Assembly (NCBI GenBank): GCA_013154205.1
Contig: JAADCY010000086.1
Location: 1 to 12,252 of the forward strand
DNA length: 12,252 nt
Direction of reading: 5' to 3'
Origin: Thermoproteota archaeon
Lineage (GTDB): Archaea > Thermoproteota > Thermoprotei_A > Sulfolobales > Desulfurococcaceae
Both the position numbers and the translations under genes were made by a program. Numbering within the stretch: position 1 is the stretch's first letter; every line of letters begins with the position of its first letter. Below the pieces are notes generated by a model. It was not told the origin of the DNA and made no database searches. It worked only from the letters and a program-made list of their open reading frames with translations. This document shows positions 1 to 6,143 of this stretch, piece after piece.

Positions 1-38
1 CGAACCCCGCATCCTAGTCCAAGCTAGACGACGGGCCC
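1..38 (-). tRNA. Partial tRNA gene, 5' part, probably tRNA-Pro (CGG); continues past the left edge
   Basis: Read on the minus strand from position 38, the sequence folds as the 5' half of a tRNA. The acceptor strand is GGGCCCG, followed by U8 and C9. The D arm opens with GUC and closes with GAU (one G-U pair) around a loop containing UAGC and GG. Then come one base, a CGGGG anticodon-stem strand and UU, which places the conserved U33. The next two bases, C and G, would be anticodon positions 34 and 35, and the window ends there. The GGGCCCG acceptor and a GUCUAGC-type D arm resemble archaeal tRNA-Pro, so CGG is the most likely anticodon. Other CGN anticodons fit the rest of the sequence less well. 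The 3' half, any intron and the acceptor pairing cannot be seen. The amino-acid assignment is inference; the tRNA assignment is fairly firm. Confidence 0.75.
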
Positions 39-63
39 ACCATATTTGTGATTGTTGAGATAG

Positions 64-80
64 AGAAATTATATATTTAA
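64..80 (-). promoter_or_regulatory. Candidate TATA box for the tRNA gene, overlapping the mtnA stop
   Basis: On the minus strand the stretch reads TTAAATATATAATTT. It lies about 30 to 40 bases upstream of the mature tRNA 5' end at position 38, as expected for an archaeal TATA element with a short tRNA leader. It overlaps the mtnA stop codon (77-79), so the tRNA promoter is partly inside the end of the neighbouring gene. No transcript data are available, so this rests on position and composition only. Confidence 0.4.
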
Positions 81-1144
81 CCTTGGGATCCCACTATGCG
101 TTTGAGGTTCTCGGGATACGGTGGTTTAACCACTCCTTTCTCGGTTATTATAGCTGTCACCAGATCGGGATCTGTTATGTCGAAAGCGTAGTTTAGTGCG
201 TCCGCGTTTTCCAAAGTGATAGGTCTTCCCAAGACTTTTTTGACCTCTTCCGGATCACGTTCTTCTATGACTACATCGTCTATCGATGAGTTGAGATCGA
301 TTGTGCTGGTCGGAGCCGCTACATAGAATGGCACGTTGTTTCTCTTAGCCGCTAGTGCTATCATGTAGGTTCCTATCTTGTTTATTACATAGCCTTCTCT
401 AGTCACACGATCGGCGCCGACGATCACGAGGTCGACCATTCCCCTACGTATGACGTAGCCAGCCATATTATCCGTTATGAGCGTCACAGGTATTCCTTCT
501 TTCATCAGCTCCCATACAGTTAGTCTGGCGCCCTGGAGCACTGGCCTGGTCTCGGTAGCTATTACCCTGATCTTTTTGCCTTTATACCATGCGACACGCA
601 TTACTCCTTCCGCGGTACCGAATGCGGCGGTTGCAAGTGCCCCGGCATTACAGTGTGTTAGTATTGTCGCATTGTCCGGGACGAGTTCTGCGCCGTACTC
701 GCCCATACGTATATTCGCACGTATATCTTCATCCATGATCTCGAGTGCTTCTCGGCGAAGCCTCTCCGCTATATCCGTCGGGCTTAGTTCTTCATCTATA
801 CTAGTCTTAAGCGTGTTACGCATACGTGTCAGTGCCCAGAATAGATTGTGTGCTGTGGGCCTTGTATTCCACAATGTTTTTATGGCTTCCTCAACTCTTT
901 TGACGAATTCTTCCCTATTAGTTGATGATATCTTTAAAGCGTATGCGGCCACTCCTAATGCTGCCGCGACACCGATGGCGGGGGCTCCTCTGATCTCCAT
1001 TGTTATAATTGCTTTAGCGAGTCTCTCAGGATCATCTGTACAGTATATTTTCTCTTCGAAGGGTAGCTTAGACGTGTCTATCCAGCAGACACGGTTATTA
1101 TCCCACCACACAGCCCTTATCTTGATCGGATATGGGTACTCCAT
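77..1144 (-). CDS. mtnA: S-methyl-5-thioribose-1-phosphate isomerase (MtnA), methionine salvage
   Basis: This cytosolic enzyme of the eIF2B-like sugar-phosphate isomerase family converts methylthioribose-1-phosphate to methylthioribulose-1-phosphate in methionine salvage. The product is 355 residues, the family's usual size. Family motifs are in order: IRGAPAIGVAAALG near residue 51, TRPTAHNLFWAL near 94, the catalytic cysteine in ILTHCNAGAL (C165), ATETRP near 196, the catalytic aspartate in TDNMAG (D225), NKIGT near 255 and AAPTSTID near 276. The start at 1144 is chosen because AGGTG lies just upstream and the protein then begins at MEYPYPIKIRAVWW, like other MtnA proteins. An upstream in-frame ATG at 1273 would add 43 unconserved residues and cross the opposite gene's start. 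The related ribose-1,5-bisphosphate isomerase is the main alternative, but the overall motif set, especially AAPTSTID and the C-terminal ITEKG stretch, fits MtnA better. Confidence 0.92.
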   Translation of the reverse strand: MEYPYPIKIRAVWWDNNRVCWIDTSKLPFEEKIYCTDDPERLAKAIITMEIRGAPAIGVAAALGVAAYALKISSTNREEFVKRVEEAIKTLWNTRPTAHNLFWALTRMRNTLKTSIDEELSPTDIAERLRREALEIMDEDIRANIRMGEYGAELVPDNATILTHCNAGALATAAFGTAEGVMRVAWYKGKKIRVIATETRPVLQGARLTVWELMKEGIPVTLITDNMAGYVIRRGMVDLVIVGADRVTREGYVINKIGTYMIALAAKRNNVPFYVAAPTSTIDLNSSIDDVVIEERDPEEVKKVLGRPITLENADALNYAFDITDPDLVTAIITEKGVVKPPYPENLKRIVGSQG

Positions 1145-1239
1145 GAATAATACACCTGCAACAATATATTGTTGTTGTAATATCTGGTACTCTAGGGAAA
1201 AAGATGTAACGTTGATCGGCGGCTGCGTGGTGCTTCTGA
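1145..1239. promoter_or_regulatory. Divergent promoter gap between mtnA and the splicing-endonuclease subunit gene, with a 16-base palindrome
   Basis: About 95 bases separate the two divergent start codons. Positions 1159-1174 read CAACAATATATTGTTG, a perfect palindrome with an AT-rich centre, 15 to 30 bases upstream of the mtnA start. The centre could serve as the mtnA TATA box, which would leave a very short leader, and the symmetric arms could be an operator for a dimeric regulator. The mtnA ribosome binding site (AGGTG, minus strand) lies between the palindrome and the start codon. For the plus-strand gene I see only a weak AT-rich stretch around 1198-1206 and a GGTG at 1229-1232. The palindrome is directly seen; its function is inference. 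Confidence 0.45.
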
Positions 1240-1749
1240 ATGCCAAGAACTCATAGGATATTATTTGATACAAGTAAATGCTGCGGGCTCATCAGGGAGA
1301 ACTACCATGATTTATCTAATAGGTGGTTCGGTAGGGAGACTAATGAGGGATTAGAGCTAAGCATTGTTGAGACAGCATATTTATTGATAAGCGATCGTGC
1401 AAGGATAATCGTTGACGATGAAGAGATAACAAGCCTTGAGAAATTCATGGAGAAAGCATATAATTGCCTCCGGGAATTCTTCTGGCCAAGCCTCCTTGTA
1501 TACAAGGATCTAAGGGATCGTGGCCGGAGGGTGAAAGTGGTCAGGGAGGGTGAATTCATAATTAAGGATAAGCACGGTGCATTGAGAATGGTTAAGGTCC
1601 TCGAGGAAGGCCATAGTATTACTCTCGAGGATATAGTATCTGATATTGAGAAAGCTATTGATAATGCATTATCGCTTGTTATAGCAGTTGTTAGTTTACA
1701 GGGTGATATAACGTATTATGAGGTAGGACGTATAGATCCCCGGAAATAG
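1240..1749 (+). CDS. tRNA-splicing endonuclease, probable non-catalytic (structural) subunit
   Basis: The 169-residue product has the layout of the archaeal EndA family. Its N-terminal domain carries LELSIVETAYLLISDR (residues 38-53) like the family's LSxxEAxYLL signature. Its C-terminal nuclease-fold domain begins with LLVYKDLRDRGRRVK (85-99) and ends with LVIAVVSLQGDITYYEVGRI (146-165). Archaeal splicing endonucleases cut the bulge-helix-bulge at intron-exon junctions of pre-tRNA, leaving 2',3'-cyclic phosphate and 5'-hydroxyl ends. Catalytic subunits carry a Tyr-His-Lys triad; here the expected lysine region reads AIDNALSLVIAV with no lysine, and the expected tyrosine and histidine stretch (about 107-125) does not fit either. 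This points to the structural partner of a heterotetramer, known from Crenarchaeota, with the catalytic partner encoded elsewhere. The ATG at 1240 has a GGTG seven bases upstream. It is followed by hisS after 87 bases on the same strand. Confidence 0.75.
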   Translation: MPRTHRILFDTSKCCGLIRENYHDLSNRWFGRETNEGLELSIVETAYLLISDRARIIVDDEEITSLEKFMEKAYNCLREFFWPSLLVYKDLRDRGRRVKVVREGEFIIKDKHGALRMVKVLEEGHSITLEDIVSDIEKAIDNALSLVIAVVSLQGDITYYEVGRIDPRK

Positions 1750-1836
1750 TCTTCGAGATAAATGTTATATGGTTGCTTGATAAGACATTGTCTAAAACAC
1801 GTGTTTGGTGATATGCTATACCACGGTGACAAGGAT
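1750..1836 (+). promoter_or_regulatory. Leader or promoter region ahead of hisS
   Basis: This is the gap between the endonuclease-subunit stop and the preferred hisS start. A TTATAT stretch at 1765-1770 could be a TATA element giving a leader of about 40 bases. A clear ribosome binding site, GGTGA at 1825-1829, stands seven bases before the ATG at 1837. The reading frame of hisS stays open back to an ATG at 1762, but the extra 25 residues (cysteine- and histidine-rich) do not resemble a synthetase N-terminus and no ribosome binding site precedes that ATG. Confidence 0.35.
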
Positions 1837-3132
1837 ATGGAGACAGGTTTTACTCTCCTACCTCCTCGCGGCATGAGGGATTTGGTTGGTGAGGACGCTG
1901 AGATACTAGAGTATCTATTCAATGAGTTCAAGAACTATGCTAGAATCCATGGGTTTAAACCAGTTATACCTCCGACTCTTGAGTATTTTAAATTGTTCGA
2001 GAAGAAGAGCGGTGAAGAGATCAAGCGCTCTATGTACGTGTTTAAAGATAAGGCTGGTAGACTATTGTCTCTCAGGCCAGAGATAACGGCCAGTATTGTA
2101 CGTATATATCTTCGCTTATTGAGAAGTTATCCGAAGCCTGTTAAACTGTATTATGTTGCACAGTGCTTTAGGTATGAAGAGCCTCAGCACGGTCGTTACA
2201 GGGAGTTCTGGCAGGCAGGCCTCGAGGTCATAGGCGTTAAGGGGGTTGAAGCTGATCTAGAGGCCGCGCTGGCTGCATCATCATTTCTAGATAAGATCGG
2301 TGTAAAGCACTTATATGAGGTAAGTAATGTATCGCTTCATCGCTCAATCATGGACGGCTTCGGTATCCCCGCCGATGTGCAGGATCATATACTCCATTTA
2401 ATTGATAAGAGAATGAATGACGTGGCGATAGACGAGTTGAGGAAAATGAATGGTGAAGCAGCCGATGCTATGGAGAAACTGATTAGGCTTAGACTCGATG
2501 AAGTAGAGGATTTTATGAATGAGTATAGTGGTGTTCTTAAGAAACACTATGGTATGCTCAGGGAAGAACTCGATAGGACGATCAAGTTTATCCAAGTACT
2601 TAAGGAAATGGGGTATGAAGCAGTATATAATCCGAACCTAGTGAGAGGACTCGCATACTATTCGGGCCTAATATTCGAATACAAAGCCATAGAGGGTATA
2701 GGGCTCAGCATAGGTGGTGGGGGAAGATATGATGGTTTAACAACAGTGTACGGCGGCCCCTTCGAGTACTCAACCGGGTTAGCGCTGGGTCTCGATAGAA
2801 TTGCTTTGTCGCTTAAAGGCGTTAAGCCCCCGTCTAGGCCGAAGATAATGATCATAGTTTTAGATGACACTATGTTAAACTACGCATTTAAGATCAAGAA
2901 GAGTATAGAAGATATGGGTTCTGAAACAACGCTCTACTATCATAACAAGATAAGAAAAGCGCTGAGCATAGCATCCAAGAAGGGATATGATATAGTTGTA
3001 ATTATCGGGAAGAAAGAATATGAGGAAAATACTGTGACGATAAAGGATCTTAGAACCGGGCATCAGGAAACAGTAGCTAGTAACGAAGTAGTCAGGGTGT
3101 TGGTGGAGAACATATTACAGTCTAGTTCTTAG
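1837..3132 (+). CDS. hisS: Histidyl-tRNA synthetase
   Basis: This class II aminoacyl-tRNA synthetase charges tRNA-His with histidine using ATP in the cytosol. The 431-residue protein has the normal archaeal length. Features in order: N-terminal LLPPRGMRDL (7-16), SLRPEITASIVR (78-89), motif 2 FRYEEPQHGRYREFWQAG (111-128), the histidine-specific motifs RGLAYYSGLIFEY (270-282) and SIGGGGRYDGL (291-301), and motif 3 in STGLALGLDRI (312-322). An alpha/beta anticodon-binding domain fills the rest. The start at 1837 is preferred over the in-frame ATGs at 1762 and 1813 because GGTGA lies seven bases before it and the family N-terminus begins right there. All key motifs are intact. It sits between a tRNA-splicing endonuclease subunit and the RNA ligase RtcB, so the neighbourhood is one of tRNA maturation. 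Confidence 0.97.
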   Translation: METGFTLLPPRGMRDLVGEDAEILEYLFNEFKNYARIHGFKPVIPPTLEYFKLFEKKSGEEIKRSMYVFKDKAGRLLSLRPEITASIVRIYLRLLRSYPKPVKLYYVAQCFRYEEPQHGRYREFWQAGLEVIGVKGVEADLEAALAASSFLDKIGVKHLYEVSNVSLHRSIMDGFGIPADVQDHILHLIDKRMNDVAIDELRKMNGEAADAMEKLIRLRLDEVEDFMNEYSGVLKKHYGMLREELDRTIKFIQVLKEMGYEAVYNPNLVRGLAYYSGLIFEYKAIEGIGLSIGGGGRYDGLTTVYGGPFEYSTGLALGLDRIALSLKGVKPPSRPKIMIIVLDDTMLNYAFKIKKSIEDMGSETTLYYHNKIRKALSIASKKGYDIVVIIGKKEYEENTVTIKDLRTGHQETVASNEVVRVLVENILQSSS

Positions 3133-3240
3133 CACAAGTTATCCTTTATACCTATATTACCCTGCCAGATAATAGATAATCTAGAACAATTATTCCTGGC
3201 CTGTTTTGAAAAATAGATAATGGAATTATGGGTGGGTATG
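3133..3240 (+). promoter_or_regulatory. hisS-rtcB intergenic region with an imperfect inverted repeat
   Basis: This 108-base gap holds a T-rich patch just after hisS (3139-3147), usable as an archaeal terminator, and a TTTATA at 3145-3150 that could be a TATA element. An inverted repeat follows: GCCAGATAAT at 3164-3173 and ATTATTCCTGGC at 3189-3200, giving ten base pairs with a two-base bulge and a 15-base loop. A second AT-rich patch, AAAAATAGATAAT, lies at 3208-3220. The rtcB ribosome binding site, GGTGGG, is at 3231-3236. Whether the hairpin acts in termination, in control of rtcB, or not at all cannot be told from sequence. Confidence 0.35.
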
Positions 3241-4692
3241 ATGAGTCATCATATAAGGCTGGAAAAGATCGGTGATTATGAATACATGATACCCAAGGGA
3301 ACTAAGCATTGTATGAGAGTCCCGGCGATCGTGTTTGCCGATGAATATTTACTCGAGAAGATGAGAAGCGATCTAACGCTGGTACAGGCGGCAAACGTGG
3401 CGTGTCTGCCTGGAATACAGATCGCAATGTATGTTATGCCCGACGGGCATCAAGGCTATGGTTTCCCGATAGGAGGAGTAGCGGGCTTTGATGTTGAGAC
3501 AGGAGTTATCAGTCCTGGAGGGGTCGGGTACGATATAAACTGTGGCGTAAGAGTCCTCAGAACGGATCTTGACGAGAAAGATGTAAGGCCGCGTCTAAAG
3601 GAGCTTGTAGATACACTATTCAGAAACGTTCCCAGCGGTGTAGGAAGCACTGGCAAGATAAGGCTAAGCTTCTCCGAGCTAGATGAAGTACTCAATAGAG
3701 GTGTTGAATGGGCTGTCGAACATGGATTTGGATGGAAGGAAGACATGGAGTTCATAGAAGAACATGGTTCGTGGAAAGCGGCTGATGCATCGAAGGTAAG
3801 CCGTAGGGCTAAACAGCGGGGGCATAACCAGCTCGGAACACTTGGTGCGGGTAATCATTTCCTAGAAGTACAGGTTGTCGATAGAATATATGACCCCGAA
3901 ATAGCGAAAATAATGGGGATTACACACGAGGGACAAGTAACCGTAATGATACACACTGGTAGCCGTGGCCTTGGACACCAGGTCGCAAGTGATTATCTAC
4001 TCATAATGGAGCGTGCCATGCGTAAGTACGGGATAAGGCCGCCTGACAGAGAGCTTGCAAGCCTACCGTTCAAGTCACCTGAGGCTCAGGACTACTTCAA
4101 AGCGATGGCTGCAGCAGCCAATTTTGCCTGGACCAATAGACAGATGATCATGCACTGGGTACGCGAGAGCTTCAAAGCAGTCTTCCACAAGGATCCCGAA
4201 GACCTCGGCTTAAAGCTGATCTACGATGTAGCCCATAATATTGCGAAGATAGAGAAACACGTTGTCGATGGTAAAGAATACCATGTGGTAGTTCATAGGA
4301 AGGGAGCCACAAGAGCTTTCCCGCCAGGCCATCCAGAGATACCTGATAAATACAGAAGTATAGGCCAGCCCGTCCTCATCCCGGGATCAATGGGTACCGC
4401 AAGCTATATCCTTGTGGGGACGGCAAAAGGTGCTAGGACATGGCATAGTGCTCCCCATGGTGCTGGGCGCTGGATGAGCAGAGGCGCCGCTATTAGAACA
4501 TATAGGCCTGAGAGAGTCGTGGATGAGCTCGCTAGGAAAGGTGTTATACTTAGGGCTGCTACTAGAAGGGTGATAAGCGAAGAAGCTCCCGGAGCATATA
4601 AGGATGTTGATCGTGTGGCTATGGTTGCTCACCGTGTCGGAATAGCAAAGCTTGTCGTGAGAATGAGGCCTATCGGTGTTGTGAAAGGATAA
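3241..4692 (+). CDS. rtcB: RNA-splicing ligase RtcB (3'-phosphate/5'-hydroxyl ligase)
   Basis: RtcB uses GTP and manganese to join RNA 3'-phosphate or 2',3'-cyclic phosphate ends to 5'-hydroxyl ends; in archaea it is the tRNA-splicing ligase. With the start at 3241 the protein has 483 residues, the standard length. Visible signatures: MPDGHQGYGFPIGG (66-79), GGVGYDINCG (93-102) with metal ligands D98 and C101, QLGTLGAGNHFLEVQ (197-211) with H206, MIHTGSRGLGHQ (236-247) with H238, DVAHNIAKIE (329-338) with H332, IPGSMGT (380-386) and SAPHGAGRWMSRGAA (403-417), whose H406 corresponds to the guanylated histidine. No intein interrupts the cysteine region, where some archaeal rtcB genes carry one. 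The start is chosen from GGTGGG at 3231-3236; the adjacent ATG at 3238 and an ATG at 3220 are possible but fit less well. The last 64 bases are also read, antisense, as the end of the pilus platform gene. Confidence 0.97.
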   Translation: MSHHIRLEKIGDYEYMIPKGTKHCMRVPAIVFADEYLLEKMRSDLTLVQAANVACLPGIQIAMYVMPDGHQGYGFPIGGVAGFDVETGVISPGGVGYDINCGVRVLRTDLDEKDVRPRLKELVDTLFRNVPSGVGSTGKIRLSFSELDEVLNRGVEWAVEHGFGWKEDMEFIEEHGSWKAADASKVSRRAKQRGHNQLGTLGAGNHFLEVQVVDRIYDPEIAKIMGITHEGQVTVMIHTGSRGLGHQVASDYLLIMERAMRKYGIRPPDRELASLPFKSPEAQDYFKAMAAAANFAWTNRQMIMHWVRESFKAVFHKDPEDLGLKLIYDVAHNIAKIEKHVVDGKEYHVVVHRKGATRAFPPGHPEIPDKYRSIGQPVLIPGSMGTASYILVGTAKGARTWHSAPHGAGRWMSRGAAIRTYRPERVVDELARKGVILRAATRRVISEEAPGAYKDVDRVAMVAHRVGIAKLVVRMRPIGVVKG

Positions 4693-6143
4693 CCGATACT
4701 ATACTGTGGTGTCTGTGGGGTAGGAATAAACGTATTGGCTATGTAGAATGATGCGAGAGTGCTAGATAACAGTATGGGTATGAAGAAGCTGTAGAGGCTT
4801 TTTCCACTCGATATTTTTGAAGCAATGACTCCAGCTATCAATGATATCGAGTATGTTAGGCTCAATGCTAATTCGGGATCGAAAACTCTCGTTAGGTTTG
4901 ACTGTATCGTAGTCATTCCTTTTATCATGACAATAGTGATCACAGGGAGCGTTAGTGCGTAGAAAAAATACATTCTCCCCCTCTCTGATAATAGGCGGCG
5001 TAGACGAACTATGCTGTCCATGATCTTAAGGGTGTAGCCCAAGTGTTTCTCGTGGTAACGGCTATACTCTAGAGGCGAGAACACCAGGCTTAGCAGCTTT
5101 TTTGAAAAGGGTGATAGCTTTATTCTCTGTAAGATATGCGGTATATTAATGCCTAGTCTGAGGAAATCTCTTATCTTATCGATCGGGTGTACAAGGTTTT
5201 CTTTCTTCATCAACGCATGATCTATTGGTATTCCTTGTTTGGCCTCACTATAGAGATCCTCTATGAGGTCTACGAGTTCATTCTCTATTTTATCGAACCT
5301 ATTCTCTAGTTTTCTCAGTAGAATTACTAAGGCTGCTATGAAGATAGTGTATAATGCTATAAACTCTATTGTAGCACCTATTATGAGAAAAGGAGTGATG
5401 ATCAGAAGTATGAGGGATAATGATTGTGATATTGGTGTTTCATACCTATAGGTACATGATGTCAGAGATGATGAGATAGTATATGCGGCAACACCTATTA
5501 TTGAAACGATGAAAGCTATTAGTTCTTTGGGAACATATGCAACAGGTATTAACATGAAGGTTATGATCGACATTAGTACAATGAGTAGTCCTTCATAGAG
5601 TGTATCAAGACTTGACAAGCTCCTACTGATTTTTTGTTCTAGGCTGGCTAGTTCTTCATCTAGTTTAGACTCGACGTATGTGAGAGTATCATTTGTTGTT
5701 ACAAGGATTTCTGTATAACCTCTTAGGAACCTGGATATTCTTTCGCTAGGTATTAGTTTGGCTAAGTATCTGAGGCCAGTGTATGGATCCGGGTTTAGCG
5801 ATTTTATGATGTTGTATATTTTTGCAACTATCATGTAGGAGGATGGTAGTTCTAGTTTCTTATTCAGTGCTTCGTCAAGTATATTATCAAGCCTTAAACC
5901 ATTAGCCTCCATCGTGAGGTTTAATGCGAGGAAATCCGAGAACTCCTCTTCTAGTTTTTTCTTGAAATAAAGTTTCTTCCACAACGGGAACAAAATATAG
6001 ACGGCTAGTGGTACGAGCATGCATGGTAAAACTATGTAGATGTGCTTCGTGATTCCTATGGCTGCGGGTATGAGTGTGAAAATAGTAATTAGCACGAGTT
6101 TTTTCGGGCTAGTTTTTCTTTTCGAAAACCTGGGTGGCCTCAT
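4629..6143 (-). CDS. Type IV pilus assembly platform protein (GspF/TadC family, duplicated domain)
   Basis: This integral membrane protein of 504 residues is the likely inner platform on which the neighbouring ATPase acts to build a pilus. Two GspF-like cytoplasmic helical domains are visible, about residues 62-180 (starting KKLEEEFSDFLALNL) and 284-390 (starting DKIENELVDLIEDLY). Membrane segments lie near 16-34, 36-54, 183-203, 207-227, 241-260, 262-277, 391-409, 425-443 and 450-472, about nine in all. That fits the large duplicated TadC/FlaJ-type proteins of archaeal pili and archaella. The start at 6143 is preferred to the ATG at 6164 because GGAGG lies nine bases upstream, inside the end of the ATPase gene; the two genes overlap by 35 bases, suggesting translational coupling. 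The last 20 residues are encoded antisense to the rtcB 3' end. Sequence alone cannot say whether it serves adhesion, DNA exchange or another role. Confidence 0.85.
   Translation of the reverse strand: MRPPRFSKRKTSPKKLVLITIFTLIPAAIGITKHIYIVLPCMLVPLAVYILFPLWKKLYFKKKLEEEFSDFLALNLTMEANGLRLDNILDEALNKKLELPSSYMIVAKIYNIIKSLNPDPYTGLRYLAKLIPSERISRFLRGYTEILVTTNDTLTYVESKLDEELASLEQKISRSLSSLDTLYEGLLIVLMSIITFMLIPVAYVPKELIAFIVSIIGVAAYTISSSLTSCTYRYETPISQSLSLILLIITPFLIIGATIEFIALYTIFIAALVILLRKLENRFDKIENELVDLIEDLYSEAKQGIPIDHALMKKENLVHPIDKIRDFLRLGINIPHILQRIKLSPFSKKLLSLVFSPLEYSRYHEKHLGYTLKIMDSIVRLRRLLSERGRMYFFYALTLPVITIVMIKGMTTIQSNLTRVFDPELALSLTYSISLIAGVIASKISSGKSLYSFFIPILLSSTLASFYIANTFIPTPQTPQYSIGYPFTTPIGLILTTSFAIPTR

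Noticed and set aside
477..1256. Long open frame of 259 codons on the plus strand, opposite mtnA
   Set aside because: It lies entirely antisense to a well-supported mtnA, gives a serine-rich protein with no recognisable family, and has no ribosome binding site. It is best seen as a shadow of the coding strand.
1145..1273. Longer mtnA start at 1273
   Set aside because: It would add 43 residues that do not resemble the family and would cross the whole divergent promoter gap and the opposite start codon.
1762..1836. N-terminal extension of hisS from the ATGs at 1762 or 1813
   Set aside because: The extra residues are not like a synthetase N-terminus. The ATG at 1837 has a properly spaced GGTGA, while the others have none or one too close.
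3238..3260. C/D box guide RNA, because ATGATGA matches the C box
   Set aside because: No D box (CTGA) or paired C'/D' boxes follow at the right distance, and the motif is the rtcB start codon region.
3336..3560. Intein in rtcB near the metal-binding cysteine
   Set aside because: The protein reads through the region as one uninterrupted family match, with GGVGYDINCG followed directly by GVRVLRT.
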